Below, piece after piece: positions 53,955 to 62,981 of a stretch of 64,000 bases of DNA (within the stretch, counting starts at the first letter, position 1; every line of letters begins with the position of its first letter). The DNA comes from Saprospiraceae bacterium. GTDB lineage: Bacteria; Bacteroidota; Bacteroidia; Chitinophagales; Saprospiraceae. A model generated the notes under the pieces. The model was not told the DNA's origin, ran no database searches, and saw nothing but the letters and a program-made list of their open reading frames with translations. The DNA lies in the NCBI GenBank assembly GCA_029251525.1, contig JAQXDE010000064.1, positions 1-64,000 of the forward strand. The letters are read 5' to 3'. The position numbers and the translations under genes were made by a program.

Positions 53955-54448
53955 ATTTTTATTTTTTTATTTGAATTATTAACGATCGATGTTTTTCGTT
54001 AACTGAGATGATTAATTTTTTATTAAAAAAAGCAAAGATAGTATTCCAACCAAGAACTTACAATAGAATTTATTCTAATTAAAGTTGCTTAAGAAAACGT
54101 CAAAGATTCATGGTCTAACCTCAATAAGTTATTTTTTTTCAATAGATTAGGATGCATAGTTATGGTTTCTTTATTGTCCAAGTCATTAAAATAAAAATAA
54201 GTTTTATAGGAAAATTGATATGCCTTGATGTCTAATTTTATCTTTTTATTTAACGTTTTCAAATTCGTTTTGCTTAATCTATTCTTTTTTTTCTTTTATT
54301 TGAATTAAATAAACGTTCGTTAAAGTGGCAATTTTTCAATTCAGTAACTTTATTTGAGATGTCAGAAGGATCTTCAATACTTCCTTTTTTTATAAAAAAT
54401 GAAATGAGTATTTTTGAAAAATTAAATAAATTATAAAATATATTTTCC
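53955..54448. other. 494-bp gene-free divergent gap
   Basis: AT-rich, with a 7-bp inverted repeat TTAACGA/TCGTTAA near 53978-54002 just before the barrel-protein gene. A 64-codon minus-strand frame at 54274-54468 runs through the start of the next gene and is not supported. I see nothing else. Confidence 0.5.
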
Positions 54449-55261
54449 ATGATAAATCTAACCATCAAAAAAGTAATTCTGTGGATTGTATCATTTTATA
54501 TATTGACCATAATTGGAATTTATACCTTACAAAGGTATATCATTTTCCAGCCTGTTGAATTACCATTAGATTATCAATTTGTTTTTGAGAATCCGTATGA
54601 TGAGTTTTTTATAAAAACTAAGGATAATGAAACATTAAATGCATTATTATTTCAAACTGATTTACCTTGTAAAGGGTTGGTAATTTACTTTCATGGAAAT
54701 GCTGATAATTTACAACGATGGGGAAAATTTCATTCTGATTTTACTTCGAGAGGTTATGATGTTTTTATGTCTGATTTTCGAGGTTTTGGTAAAAGTACAG
54801 GACAACCAGATGAATTAAAGCTTTACGATGATGCTCAACTGGTTTACGATTTTATTTTTGATTTAGTGGATAAATATAAAAGAAGTAAAGTTATTATTTA
54901 TGGTCGATCTTTGGGTTGTGCTATAGCTTCAAATTTAGCTACAAAAGTGGAAGCTCAGAAAATTATTTTGGAAACGCCATTTAAAAACTTTAGTAACTTG
55001 ATGAAAACAAATAGTAGAATTCTCTTTTTACCATTTGATTTTAAATATTATTTCTCAAATGATGAACATTTGTCGAAAATTAAAAAACCAATTTATATTT
55101 TTGTTGGTACAAAAGATTGGATTGTTCCTAACCAGTCTTCTAACCAATTGAAACCACTACTAAAACCTTCTGACCAATACATTGAAATTGAAGGAGGAGG
55201 ACATAAAAATTTAAATACCTTTAATAAATATCAGCAAGCGCTGGATACTATTCTGAAATGA
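54449..55261 (+). CDS. Membrane-anchored alpha/beta hydrolase (BEM46/S33-like)
   Basis: An N-terminal hydrophobic segment (VILWIVSFYILTIIGIYTL) anchors the protein. The hydrolase domain has LVIYFHGNADNLQRWG, DFRGFGKSTGQPDE, nucleophile elbow IYGRSLGCAIASNLA (G-x-S-x-G), acid region VGTKDWIVP and His in EGGGHKNL. This layout matches the BEM46-like family, whose substrates are mostly unknown. The length is 270 aa. Its stop overlaps the trmB start (ATGA), so the two are translationally coupled. Confidence 0.9.
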   Translation: MINLTIKKVILWIVSFYILTIIGIYTLQRYIIFQPVELPLDYQFVFENPYDEFFIKTKDNETLNALLFQTDLPCKGLVIYFHGNADNLQRWGKFHSDFTSRGYDVFMSDFRGFGKSTGQPDELKLYDDAQLVYDFIFDLVDKYKRSKVIIYGRSLGCAIASNLATKVEAQKIILETPFKNFSNLMKTNSRILFLPFDFKYYFSNDEHLSKIKKPIYIFVGTKDWIVPNQSSNQLKPLLKPSDQYIEIEGGGHKNLNTFNKYQQALDTILK

Positions 55262-55947
55262 GTAAAAAGAACAAACTTCAAAAATTTGCTGACATTTTAA
55301 CTTTTCCAAATGTCTATGAAAATATCAATCCGATGAATCCTGAACTCTCTGGATTGAATGGGGAAATTGTAGATTTAAAAGGAAGATGGAGTGAAAAACA
55401 TTTTAAAAATAATAATCCGATTGTTTTAGAATTGGCTTGTGGGAAAGGACATTACACACTCGGCTTGGCAGAAAGGTTTCCTTATAAAAATTTTATAGGT
55501 GTAGATATCAAAGGAGCTAGAATTTGGAAGGGTGCAAAGCTTGCAATGGAAAAAAACATCGGAAATGCCGCTTTTTTCCGAACTCGCATTGAGCAAATAG
55601 AATTGTTTTTTGAAAAAAACGAAATAGATGAGATTTGGATTACCTTTCCTGATCCATTTTTAAAAGACAGCAAAGCCAATCGAAGATTAACAGCTCCATC
55701 TTTCTTGTACAGGTACCGTAATATTCTTAAACAAGATGGCATCGTTAATTTAAAAACAGATTCGCCCGAGTTATACGAATTTACTCTTCGAACGTTGAAA
55801 AATGAAACTTCATTTGATTTGTTGTATCATGATGATGATATTTATTCGAAACCACTTCCTGTTGATGTTTTGGAAATAAAAACAGAATATGAGGGAATGC
55901 ATTTAGCAAAAAAATTGACCATTAAGTATGTACAAATAAAGGTATGA
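55258..55947 (+). CDS. trmB: tRNA (guanine-N7-)-methyltransferase
   Basis: TrmB methylates G46 of tRNAs with SAM. The SAM loop is VLELACGKGHYTLGLAERFP, followed by NFIGVDIKGARIWKGAKLA and the family motif ITFPDPFLKDSKANRRLTAPSFL (PDPW-like, here PDPF). Then comes VNLKTDSPELYEFTL. At 229 aa it is a normal length. It is translationally coupled to the hydrolase gene before it. Confidence 0.95.
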   Translation: MSKKNKLQKFADILTFPNVYENINPMNPELSGLNGEIVDLKGRWSEKHFKNNNPIVLELACGKGHYTLGLAERFPYKNFIGVDIKGARIWKGAKLAMEKNIGNAAFFRTRIEQIELFFEKNEIDEIWITFPDPFLKDSKANRRLTAPSFLYRYRNILKQDGIVNLKTDSPELYEFTLRTLKNETSFDLLYHDDDIYSKPLPVDVLEIKTEYEGMHLAKKLTIKYVQIKV

Positions 55948-56448
55948 GTAAAATAAATATTTAAAAACAAATTAATAACGAGTTGAAGTAATTAAAAATA
56001 TTACTCTGGCTATTTTAGAATAGTTTGATACAGCAAAAGAAATAGATAAACAAAATACATCAAATTTTATCTCTGTAATTCTCTGAAATGATTTCTGGAA
56101 TATTTTTATTAAAATGAGATGTACAAGAAATGAGAATTCAAATAGGACAATTATTAAAGTAAGGTTAGATAAAAAAAGAAGCAGTAAAGTATTTTAATTT
56201 CATTTATTATTTCCAAAGTAACAATTTCGAACTCTTTTATATTTTTTAATAAAAGTCAGGGTTTTAATAAAGCGCAATTAAACATATTTAACAAAGGTTT
56301 CTTAAATTAATCCTTCTTTTTTTGTACCCATATTTTCAAAAAACACAAATCCTTTATAACATCTTTTCAATCTTTCTTGTTACAACAACTTTTTAAATCT
56401 ACCTTTGCAAAAAATTAGATTTCTATAACGGTTTTTAAACTGAATTTG
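55948..56448. other. Gap upstream of purF
   Basis: About 500 bp of AT-rich DNA with no supported ORF; the purF promoter lies at its right end. No purine riboswitch-like structure is apparent to the eye. Confidence 0.55.
56377..56407 (+). promoter_or_regulatory. purF promoter, Bacteroidota type
   Basis: TTG (56377-56379), 20 bases, then TACCTTTG (56400-56407) is a close match to the Bacteroidota promoter consensus. Transcription would begin near 56413, giving a leader of about 35 bases before the ATG. Confidence 0.65.
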
Positions 56449-58341
56449 ATGAGTGATCAAATAAAACATGAGTGCGGAATCGCAATGATTCGACTACTCA
56501 AACCTTTAGAATACTATCAAGAAAAATATGGCTCCTCGCTATATGGTATGCAAAAGCTACAGCTTTTGATGCAAAAAATGCGAAACCGAGGACAAGATGG
56601 TGCAGGTGTAGCGACCATCAAACTAAATCCCAAACCAGGGAAAAGATACATAAGTCGTCGTCGAAGTAATAGTCCACAATATCTTAAAGAGGTATTCGAA
56701 GGAATATTCGAACGTTTCCGAAATCTTCCTCCAGGAAAATTACAGGACTCCACTTGGCTCAAGGAGAATATGCCCTACACAGGTGAGTTGCTTATGGGAC
56801 ATTTACGCTATGGAACCCATGGCGTAAATACAATTGAAACATGTCATCCATTTTTGAGACAAAATAATTGGATCAGTCGGAACCTTGTTGTGGCAGGAAA
56901 TTTCAATCTGACGAATGTGGATGAGTTGTTTGAAGAGTTGGTTACTTTGGGGCAATATCCAAAAGAGAAATCTGACACGGTAACGGTCATGGAGAAAATT
57001 GGACATTTCCTTGATGATGAGGTACACCGACTACATGCTTTTAACAAAACAGAAAACATTTCTACAGAAGAATTGAATGATTTGATTATTAGGAATGTTA
57101 ATGTGCAACGAGTATTAGAAAGAGCAAGTAAAAAATTTGATGGCGGATATGTGATGGGTGGAATGATTGGTCACGGAGATGCATTTATGATGCGAGATCC
57201 AAATGGAATTAGACCTGCTTATTTTTATCAAGATGAAGAGGTGGTTGTTATGGCATCAGAACGTCCTGCAATTCAAACAGCTTTTGATGTTCATTTTAGT
57301 AAAGTACAAGAACTTCAGCCCGGTCATGCATTGATTATAAAAAGAGATGGAGCGATTGATGAAAAACGATTTGTTCCGCAAGCAGAAAGAAAGTCATGTT
57401 CATTTGAGCGAATTTATTTTTCAAGAGGAACGGATAAAGAAATTTATGAGGAACGAAAAAAGTTGGGAGAGATTCTAGCAGATGATGTATTGGAGGCGGT
57501 AAATTATGATTTTAAAAATACTGTGTTTTCTTATATCCCAAATACGGCTGAGACTTCATTTTTAGGTTTAGTAAAAGGAGTGGAAAGTCGATTGAATGAT
57601 TTAAAGCGGGATAAAATTATGAGCCTTAATGGCGAATTGAAGGATAAAAAGTTACAAAAATTATTATCGTTGACTGCACGTGTTGAGAAGATTGTAGTCA
57701 AAGATGCAAAACTTAGAACATTTATTGCTGCTGATAATGATCGAGGTGCGCTGGTTTCACATGTCTATGATGTGACTTATGGGGTAGTCAAAAACGAAAA
57801 AGATAACCTAGTTTTAATTGACGATTCGATTGTGCGTGGAACGACATTGAAGGATAGTATCATTCAGATGGTTTCGAGATTACGACCAAAGAAAATTGTT
57901 ATTGTATCTTCTGCTCCACAAATTCGTTTTCCTGATTGTTACGGAATTGATATGTCTAAAATGAAAGAGTTTGTAGCATTTAGGGCTTTGGTTGAATTAC
58001 TTCATGAAAACAATAAGGAATACCTTTTGGAGGAAGCATACCAGCGTTGCAAAGCACAAGAAGATTTACCAACAGAGCAAGTGATTAATGAAGTAAAATC
58101 ACTTTATGATAGTTTTTCATATGAAGCTATTTCTAAAAGAATTGCAAAAATCATTACACCAAAAGGAATCAAACCAAAGGTGGAAGTGATTTACCAACCG
58201 ATTGAAAATTTAAAAATTGCTTGTCCTGGACATACTGGTGACTGGTATTTTTCAGGAAATTATCCAACACCAGGAGGTAATAGGATTGCTAACCGAGCGT
58301 TTATGAATTATATGGAGAAAAGTGATGTAAGAGCTTATTAG
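56449..58341 (+). CDS. purF: Amidophosphoribosyltransferase, long form
   Basis: PurF makes phosphoribosylamine from PRPP and glutamine, the first committed step of purine synthesis. I choose the ATG at 56449 over the TTG one codon earlier. The N-terminus MSDQIKHECGIAMIRL puts the Ntn nucleophile Cys at residue 9 after a short propeptide. RGQDGAGVATI, GHLRYGTHG and the PRPP loop LVLIDDSIVRGTTLKDSI confirm the family. At 630 aa it is about 130 residues longer than E. coli PurF. The extra lies partly in the first domain (residues about 50-90) and partly in a C-terminal tail ending near GNRIANRAFMNYME. Confidence 0.93.
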   Translation: MSDQIKHECGIAMIRLLKPLEYYQEKYGSSLYGMQKLQLLMQKMRNRGQDGAGVATIKLNPKPGKRYISRRRSNSPQYLKEVFEGIFERFRNLPPGKLQDSTWLKENMPYTGELLMGHLRYGTHGVNTIETCHPFLRQNNWISRNLVVAGNFNLTNVDELFEELVTLGQYPKEKSDTVTVMEKIGHFLDDEVHRLHAFNKTENISTEELNDLIIRNVNVQRVLERASKKFDGGYVMGGMIGHGDAFMMRDPNGIRPAYFYQDEEVVVMASERPAIQTAFDVHFSKVQELQPGHALIIKRDGAIDEKRFVPQAERKSCSFERIYFSRGTDKEIYEERKKLGEILADDVLEAVNYDFKNTVFSYIPNTAETSFLGLVKGVESRLNDLKRDKIMSLNGELKDKKLQKLLSLTARVEKIVVKDAKLRTFIAADNDRGALVSHVYDVTYGVVKNEKDNLVLIDDSIVRGTTLKDSIIQMVSRLRPKKIVIVSSAPQIRFPDCYGIDMSKMKEFVAFRALVELLHENNKEYLLEEAYQRCKAQEDLPTEQVINEVKSLYDSFSYEAISKRIAKIITPKGIKPKVEVIYQPIENLKIACPGHTGDWYFSGNYPTPGGNRIANRAFMNYMEKSDVRAY

Positions 58342-58393
58342 TGCCAAGTTTTTGTGCAATAATATTAGGATAAATTTCATTCTATTTTAAAAG

Positions 58394-58434
58394 AAAAAGG
58401 GGAACTATTTTTACAAATAGTCCCCCTTTTTTCT
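58394..58434. terminator. Bidirectional terminator after purF
   Basis: A 17-bp stem with one A-C mismatch (58394-58410 with 58415-58431) and a 4-base loop has a G4/C4 core and flanking A and T runs. It lies between convergent purF and the aminotransferase gene. Confidence 0.85.
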
Positions 58435-58510
58435 TTTCGGTTGCAATTATTAAAGCTAGTGGATAAATACTGTCATACATGTAGAAAAATAACTTTATAG
58501 GAAATTGTGA

Positions 58511-59656
58511 TTAGTACACTTTGTTAAATAGATCGGCTGCCTCATTTAATAGAGTTTCTGTTTTTGCGAAGCAAACGCGGATTATTTTTTGATTCACTTT
58601 TCTGGAATAAAAAGCGGATACAGGTATAACAGCTACACCAAATTCTGAGGTCATTTTTTTTGCAAAAATAAATTCATCTTCGTTACTAATTGCTGAGTAA
58701 TCAACTAATTGAAAATATGTACCAGAACTTTTGAGTGGGCGAAACTTAGAATTTTCAATTTTTTCTAAAAAGAAGTCTCGTTTTTTTTGATAGAAATTAT
58801 TCAAATTTAAATAAGTATTTTCATCCTCCAAGTACTCTGCAATCGCTCGCTGTATAAATGAGTTGACTGAAAATACATTGAATTGGTGAACTTTCCGAAA
58901 TTCTTGCATTAAATGTTCAGGGGCTACACAATAACCTATTTTCCAACCTGTTGCATGAAAAGTTTTCCCGAACGAATAAACAGCTAAACTACGTTGAAAT
59001 AATTTTGGAAAGCGTAAAACACTTTGGTGTTTTTCATTGTCAAAAATTAAGTGTTCATAAACCTCATCACTTAAAACAATTAAATCATTTTCTTCAGCGA
59101 TTTTTTCAATGGTTTTTAAATCATTTTCTGACAATATACTTCCCGTTGGATTATGAGGAGTATTGAAAATTAACATTCTAGTTTTTGAATTGATTAATTT
59201 TTCTAATTCCCCCCAATCTATTTTAAATTCAGGTGCTTTCATTTCATATGGCACTACTATTCCTCCACAAATTTCAATTGAAGGACCGTAAGAATCGTAT
59301 GCAGGTTCAATTAAGATTACTTCATCTCCAGACTTAATAAAGGTTGTAATAATAGTAAATATTGCTTGAGTTGCTCCCGCTGTTACAGTGATTTCTGTTT
59401 TTGGATTGACGGTAGTACCATAGAGTTTTTCAATTTTATCAGCAAGTTTTTCTAATAAAATATTTGTACCAGTCATTGGTGCATACTGATTATTGCCATT
59501 CTGCAAATACTTATTGACCAGGTCTCTTAACTTGGGAGCACAATCGAAATTTGGAAATCCTTGCGATAGATTAATTGCTTGATGTTCACTGGCAAGCGAA
59601 GACATAACGCTAAAAATATTGGTGCTGACGTTGGGAAGTTTGGATTGAAAATTCAT
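58511..59656 (-). CDS. PLP-dependent class I aminotransferase (methionine/kynurenine aminotransferase type)
   Basis: The sequence NLSQGFPNFDCAPKLRDLV near the start, NQYAPMTGTNILLEKLA, TAGATQAIF, NTPHNPTGSIL, SDEVYEHLIFD and the PLP lysine in SFGKTFHATGWKIGY place it in the YbdL/kynurenine-aminotransferase subgroup. That subgroup transaminates methionine, kynurenine or similar amino acids. I prefer the ATG at 59656, one base after the stop of the preceding gene; an ATG at 59668 would overlap it by four codons. It is co-transcribed with the pterin dehydratase gene. The exact substrate is not determined. Confidence 0.9.
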   Translation of the reverse strand: MNFQSKLPNVSTNIFSVMSSLASEHQAINLSQGFPNFDCAPKLRDLVNKYLQNGNNQYAPMTGTNILLEKLADKIEKLYGTTVNPKTEITVTAGATQAIFTIITTFIKSGDEVILIEPAYDSYGPSIEICGGIVVPYEMKAPEFKIDWGELEKLINSKTRMLIFNTPHNPTGSILSENDLKTIEKIAEENDLIVLSDEVYEHLIFDNEKHQSVLRFPKLFQRSLAVYSFGKTFHATGWKIGYCVAPEHLMQEFRKVHQFNVFSVNSFIQRAIAEYLEDENTYLNLNNFYQKKRDFFLEKIENSKFRPLKSSGTYFQLVDYSAISNEDEFIFAKKMTSEFGVAVIPVSAFYSRKVNQKIIRVCFAKTETLLNEAADLFNKVY

Positions 59657-59657
59657 T

Positions 59658-59903
59658 TTAAGAATCATATTTTTCAAAAACAGTTAAAATTGTTTTTGCC
59701 AAATTATGATCTTTTTCAGTTATAATATTTCCTGCATCGTGAGTGGTTAGGAAAATTTCAACTGTATTGTATACATTGCTCCAGTTAGGATGATGACCCT
59801 GTTTTTCAGCATAAAAAGCAACTTCAGTCATGAAGCTGAATGCTTCTATAAAGTTTTTAAACTTGAAAGTTGCTTGGAGTTTATTATTTTCTTCTTTCCA
59901 CAT
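59658..59903 (-). CDS. Pterin-4a-carbinolamine dehydratase
   Basis: This 81-residue protein dehydrates 4a-hydroxytetrahydropterin, the by-product of aromatic amino acid hydroxylases. The active-site motif EKQGHHPNWSNVYNTVEIFLTTHD is complete (HH...W...V-x-I...TH). Phenylalanine hydroxylase is not in the window. The aminotransferase gene follows with essentially no gap, so they share a transcript; both could act in aromatic amino acid catabolism. Confidence 0.95.
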   Translation of the reverse strand: MWKEENNKLQATFKFKNFIEAFSFMTEVAFYAEKQGHHPNWSNVYNTVEIFLTTHDAGNIITEKDHNLAKTILTVFEKYDS

Positions 59904-59961
59904 TTTTAATTAATGGTTAACAGTTAATAATGAATGATCAACCCTATATTGAGTTTATAAT

Positions 59962-60004
59962 AAAAAAGGTGTTGTCTCCTAACGAAGATAACACCTTTTT
60001 TTTT
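59962..60004. terminator. Terminator after the M42 peptidase gene
   Basis: A 12-bp stem (AAAAAAGGTGTT at 59962-59973 with 59990-60001), extended past one mismatch, and a T-rich end lie about 25 bases after the peptidase stop on the minus strand. A T-run on the plus strand makes it symmetrical. Confidence 0.75.
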
Positions 60005-60027
60005 TGCGAACCAATTAAATTTAGCAG

Positions 60028-61077
60028 CTATTTAAAGCTCCAGTCATATTTGTCTAAATCAGAGATACATGTAGTTAAAAGAGAGATGCAATCAGTAATA
60101 TCTCGTTTATTGGCCATTTCGATAGTTTGATGAATGTATCGTGTAGGGATAGAAATTGCTCCGGTGATTGCTCCTTTTTTTCCATATCGTTGGATTCCAC
60201 CTGAGTCAGTTCCACCTGCAGGAAGCACTTCTGGTTGCCATTTTATTTTATGATTATTGGCAGTTGTTTTCATATATTCTACCATTCGGTAATCAGAAAT
60301 AACAGAACCATCTTTGATTTTTATCGCAGCACCTTCACCAAGCTGAGTCACCATTTCGTGAGGACTTGCACCAGGTACATCAAAGGCAATCGTCACATCT
60401 AAAGCAAATCCAAAGTCAGGATCAATTTGGTGTGCGGAAGAAATTGCTCCTCGAAGCCCTACTTCTTCTTGGACGGTAAATACAGCATATAAATCGTGGG
60501 GAACTTCAACATCTTTAAGGTTTCGTAAAGTTTCTAGTAGTATAAAAACGGATACTCGATTATCTAAAGATTTACTATTCACACACTCTCCCATTTCGAT
60601 TAATTCTCTTTCCCGGGTGATGGAATTCCCAACAGAGATATATTTTGCCACCTCCTCTTTTTTCATTCCAGTATCAATGAAATATTCTGTCGCTGGCAGT
60701 GGTTTTCCTCTTTCTTCAGCTTTCATTAAATGAACAGGTTTGCAACCCATTACACCAATGATATCTTTTTTCCCATGGATAATCACTCGTTGAGAAGTCA
60801 GTGTCTTTGCATCAAATCCCCCCAAAGTATCAAATCGAATGAATCCATTTTTATTAATATGCGTAACCATAAAACCAATTTCGTCGATATGAGCGGCACA
60901 CATAATTTTTTTATTCCCTTTTCCTCTTTTTAGTGCAGTCACGCTTCCCATTGCATCAATTGAAACTTCATCTACAAGAGGAGTTACTTCCTGAATGACA
61001 AGTTCTCTAATCTTTTGTTCATAGCCAGGAGCACCAGGAGTAAGACATATTTTTTTTAATAAATTTAGGTTAGTCAT
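60028..61077 (-). CDS. M42 family metallo-aminopeptidase
   Basis: M42 enzymes are large tetrahedral dodecamers that remove N-terminal residues from peptides in the cytoplasm. Metal ligands and catalytic residues appear in order: MCAAHIDEIGFMVTHI (His and Asp), KSLDNRVSVFILLETL, VQEEVGLRGAISSAH (catalytic Glu pair), ALDVTIAFDVPG and PTRYIHQTIEMAN. The length of 349 aa is normal. It stands alone with its own terminator. The substrate preference (glutamyl or leucyl) is not clear. Confidence 0.93.
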   Translation of the reverse strand: MTNLNLLKKICLTPGAPGYEQKIRELVIQEVTPLVDEVSIDAMGSVTALKRGKGNKKIMCAAHIDEIGFMVTHINKNGFIRFDTLGGFDAKTLTSQRVIIHGKKDIIGVMGCKPVHLMKAEERGKPLPATEYFIDTGMKKEEVAKYISVGNSITRERELIEMGECVNSKSLDNRVSVFILLETLRNLKDVEVPHDLYAVFTVQEEVGLRGAISSAHQIDPDFGFALDVTIAFDVPGASPHEMVTQLGEGAAIKIKDGSVISDYRMVEYMKTTANNHKIKWQPEVLPAGGTDSGGIQRYGKKGAITGAISIPTRYIHQTIEMANKRDITDCISLLTTCISDLDKYDWSFK

Positions 61078-61294
61078 TTAGTTAAAATTTAGATGTGGAA
61101 CTTAATTAAAGGATCGAAATAAAGAGTTGTTTGATGGTTATAGAAGGTATACGGTTAGTGAATTGTAATGGACTTAATTCTATCCTAAGGACAAAGTTAC
61201 TATTTTTTATTTTGGAGAATAAAAAAGTTTCTAAAATAAATTGTATAAAATTGTATAAAATTTCAAAGCAAAGATTTTAATAAAAAAAAATAGA

Positions 61295-62764
61295 ATGTCA
61301 TTATTGAAAAAATTTGCGGGTGAGACGATAATTTATGGTTTAGGAAGTATTCTTCCTAGGATTTTGAATTTTGGAATGACATTTCTTTTGACTTGGGTCC
61401 TTGGGCAAGGCGAATTCGGTCAATTTGGAAATATGTATGCTTTTACGGCTCTTATATTGGTCTTCTTTACTTATGGAATGGAGACAGCATTGTTTCGTTT
61501 TGGTAGTAAAGAGGGTCAAATAGAAAAAGTATTTAGTACGGCTGCTATCTCATTATTGGTGACGACAATTATTTTTACTCTTTTATTATGGCCTTTTTCA
61601 GATGTGATTGCTGTATTCTTGGAACAACCAGATGATGGGCGTTTTATCAAATGGTTTATATTAATTACGGCGTTTGATGCATTATCATCATTACCATTTG
61701 CAAAGTTACGATTGGAAAATAGACCAATCCGTTTTGCTTTGATAAAAGTATTGAGTGTAATTTTTAATATCACATTAGTTCTTTTCTTTTTGATAGTTTG
61801 TCCCTTTTTGATTAAAAATGGTATGGAATGGTTTGGAGTATTATATGATGAGGATAAAAAATTAGATTATATTTTCTTAGCCAATTTAGCTGCAAGTGGA
61901 GGCGTGTTTTTAATTCTGTTTAGAAAGTTTTTCAGTTTCAAATGGCAATTTGATAAACAGCTTTGGTTTCGAATGATTACATATGCACTACCCTTGATTG
62001 TAGTAGGATTTGCAGGGGTAATAAATAGACAACTGGATCGGATTTTTCTTACAAAGTTATTACCTATTAATGTATTAGAACAAACTGGAGTTTACCATGC
62101 GAGTGTAAAAATCGCGGTTTTAATGAGTCTTTTTATTACAGCATTTAATTATGCTGCCGAACCTTTCTTTTTTAAAAATGCAAATCGAGAAGATTCTAAA
62201 CCTATTTATGCACAGATAGCACAAGCATTCTCTGTTGTAGGAAGTTTAGTATTTTTGGGTATTATGCTTTACATGGACTTGATACAAAACCTGCTCGGAA
62301 AAGATTTTCGTTCAGGATTGCATGTTGTTCCAGTTATGTTATTAGCTTATTTTGGATTAGGAATTTTTTATAATTTTTCTATTTGGTACAAGTTAACAGA
62401 TCGAACAAGGATAGGTGCTTATATCTCAGTCGGAGGAGCTTTGATTACTATCATTGTGAATATTATTTTTATTCCAAAGATTGGTATTATTGCACCAGCT
62501 TATGCGGCATTAACTTGTTACACTTTTATGGCAGTAACAAGTTATGTAATAGGAAAAAAATATTATCCAATAGACTATCCAATAGGAAAAATGTTTACAT
62601 ATATAATTGTGGCTGTAGTTGTATTTGGGTTGAGTGAAATTATTCGACCATATTTAGGAGGAAACATTTTTAAAATACTTGTTGTAAATACGTTGTTATT
62701 TATAGGGTATTTAGGAACACTTTATTTATTTGAAAAAAAGACCATTAATCAAATGATGAAATAG
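61295..62764 (+). CDS. Polysaccharide flippase / MOP-family membrane protein (Wzx-like)
   Basis: A 489-residue protein with about 12-14 hydrophobic segments, opening with KKFAGETIIYGLGSILPRILNFGMTFLLTWVLGQGEFGQFG, the start pattern of Wzx/MOP exporters. Such proteins flip lipid-linked oligosaccharides across the inner membrane. There are no glycosyltransferases next to it, so the oligosaccharide is unknown; lipopolysaccharide or exopolysaccharide precursors are candidates. Its stop is two bases from the end of a small convergent ORF, with no terminator between. Confidence 0.9.
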   Translation: MSLLKKFAGETIIYGLGSILPRILNFGMTFLLTWVLGQGEFGQFGNMYAFTALILVFFTYGMETALFRFGSKEGQIEKVFSTAAISLLVTTIIFTLLLWPFSDVIAVFLEQPDDGRFIKWFILITAFDALSSLPFAKLRLENRPIRFALIKVLSVIFNITLVLFFLIVCPFLIKNGMEWFGVLYDEDKKLDYIFLANLAASGGVFLILFRKFFSFKWQFDKQLWFRMITYALPLIVVGFAGVINRQLDRIFLTKLLPINVLEQTGVYHASVKIAVLMSLFITAFNYAAEPFFFKNANREDSKPIYAQIAQAFSVVGSLVFLGIMLYMDLIQNLLGKDFRSGLHVVPVMLLAYFGLGIFYNFSIWYKLTDRTRIGAYISVGGALITIIVNIIFIPKIGIIAPAYAALTCYTFMAVTSYVIGKKYYPIDYPIGKMFTYIIVAVVVFGLSEIIRPYLGGNIFKILVVNTLLFIGYLGTLYLFEKKTINQMMK

Positions 62765-62765
62765 T

Positions 62766-62930
62766 TTATCCAGCAAAATTAATCAAAAACCAATCAGAAA
62801 TATCTTGTTTATTTTTGACACAAAGAACAATTAGGGCGATCATCGCAAAAATGAAAACGAGTTTAAAGTTTCGTTTGTCTCGATTGTACTTTTCTCTTCT
62901 ACTTTTATATATTTTTCTATTGACTGCCAT
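62766..62930 (-). CDS. Small single-pass membrane protein (54 aa)
   Basis: The minus strand from the ATG at 62930 encodes MAVNRKIYKSRREKYNRDKR, then the membrane segment FKLVFIFAMIALIVLCV and a short tail ending NFAG. The strongly basic N-terminus and single membrane segment suggest an inner-membrane protein with its N-terminus inside. It lies 51 bases downstream of rsgA on the same strand, so it is probably co-transcribed. I recognise no family. Support comes from the coherent composition and operon position. Confidence 0.6.
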   Translation of the reverse strand: MAVNRKIYKSRREKYNRDKRNFKLVFIFAMIALIVLCVKNKQDISDWFLINFAG

Positions 62931-62981
62931 TTCGTATTTAATTTTTTTTGATAATTATTAGTTAACCATTTTCAGTTAACT

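Noticed and set aside
54274-54468. 64-codon minus-strand ORF
   Set aside because: It overlaps the start of the membrane-anchored hydrolase on the other strand and has low-complexity composition with no recognisable domain.
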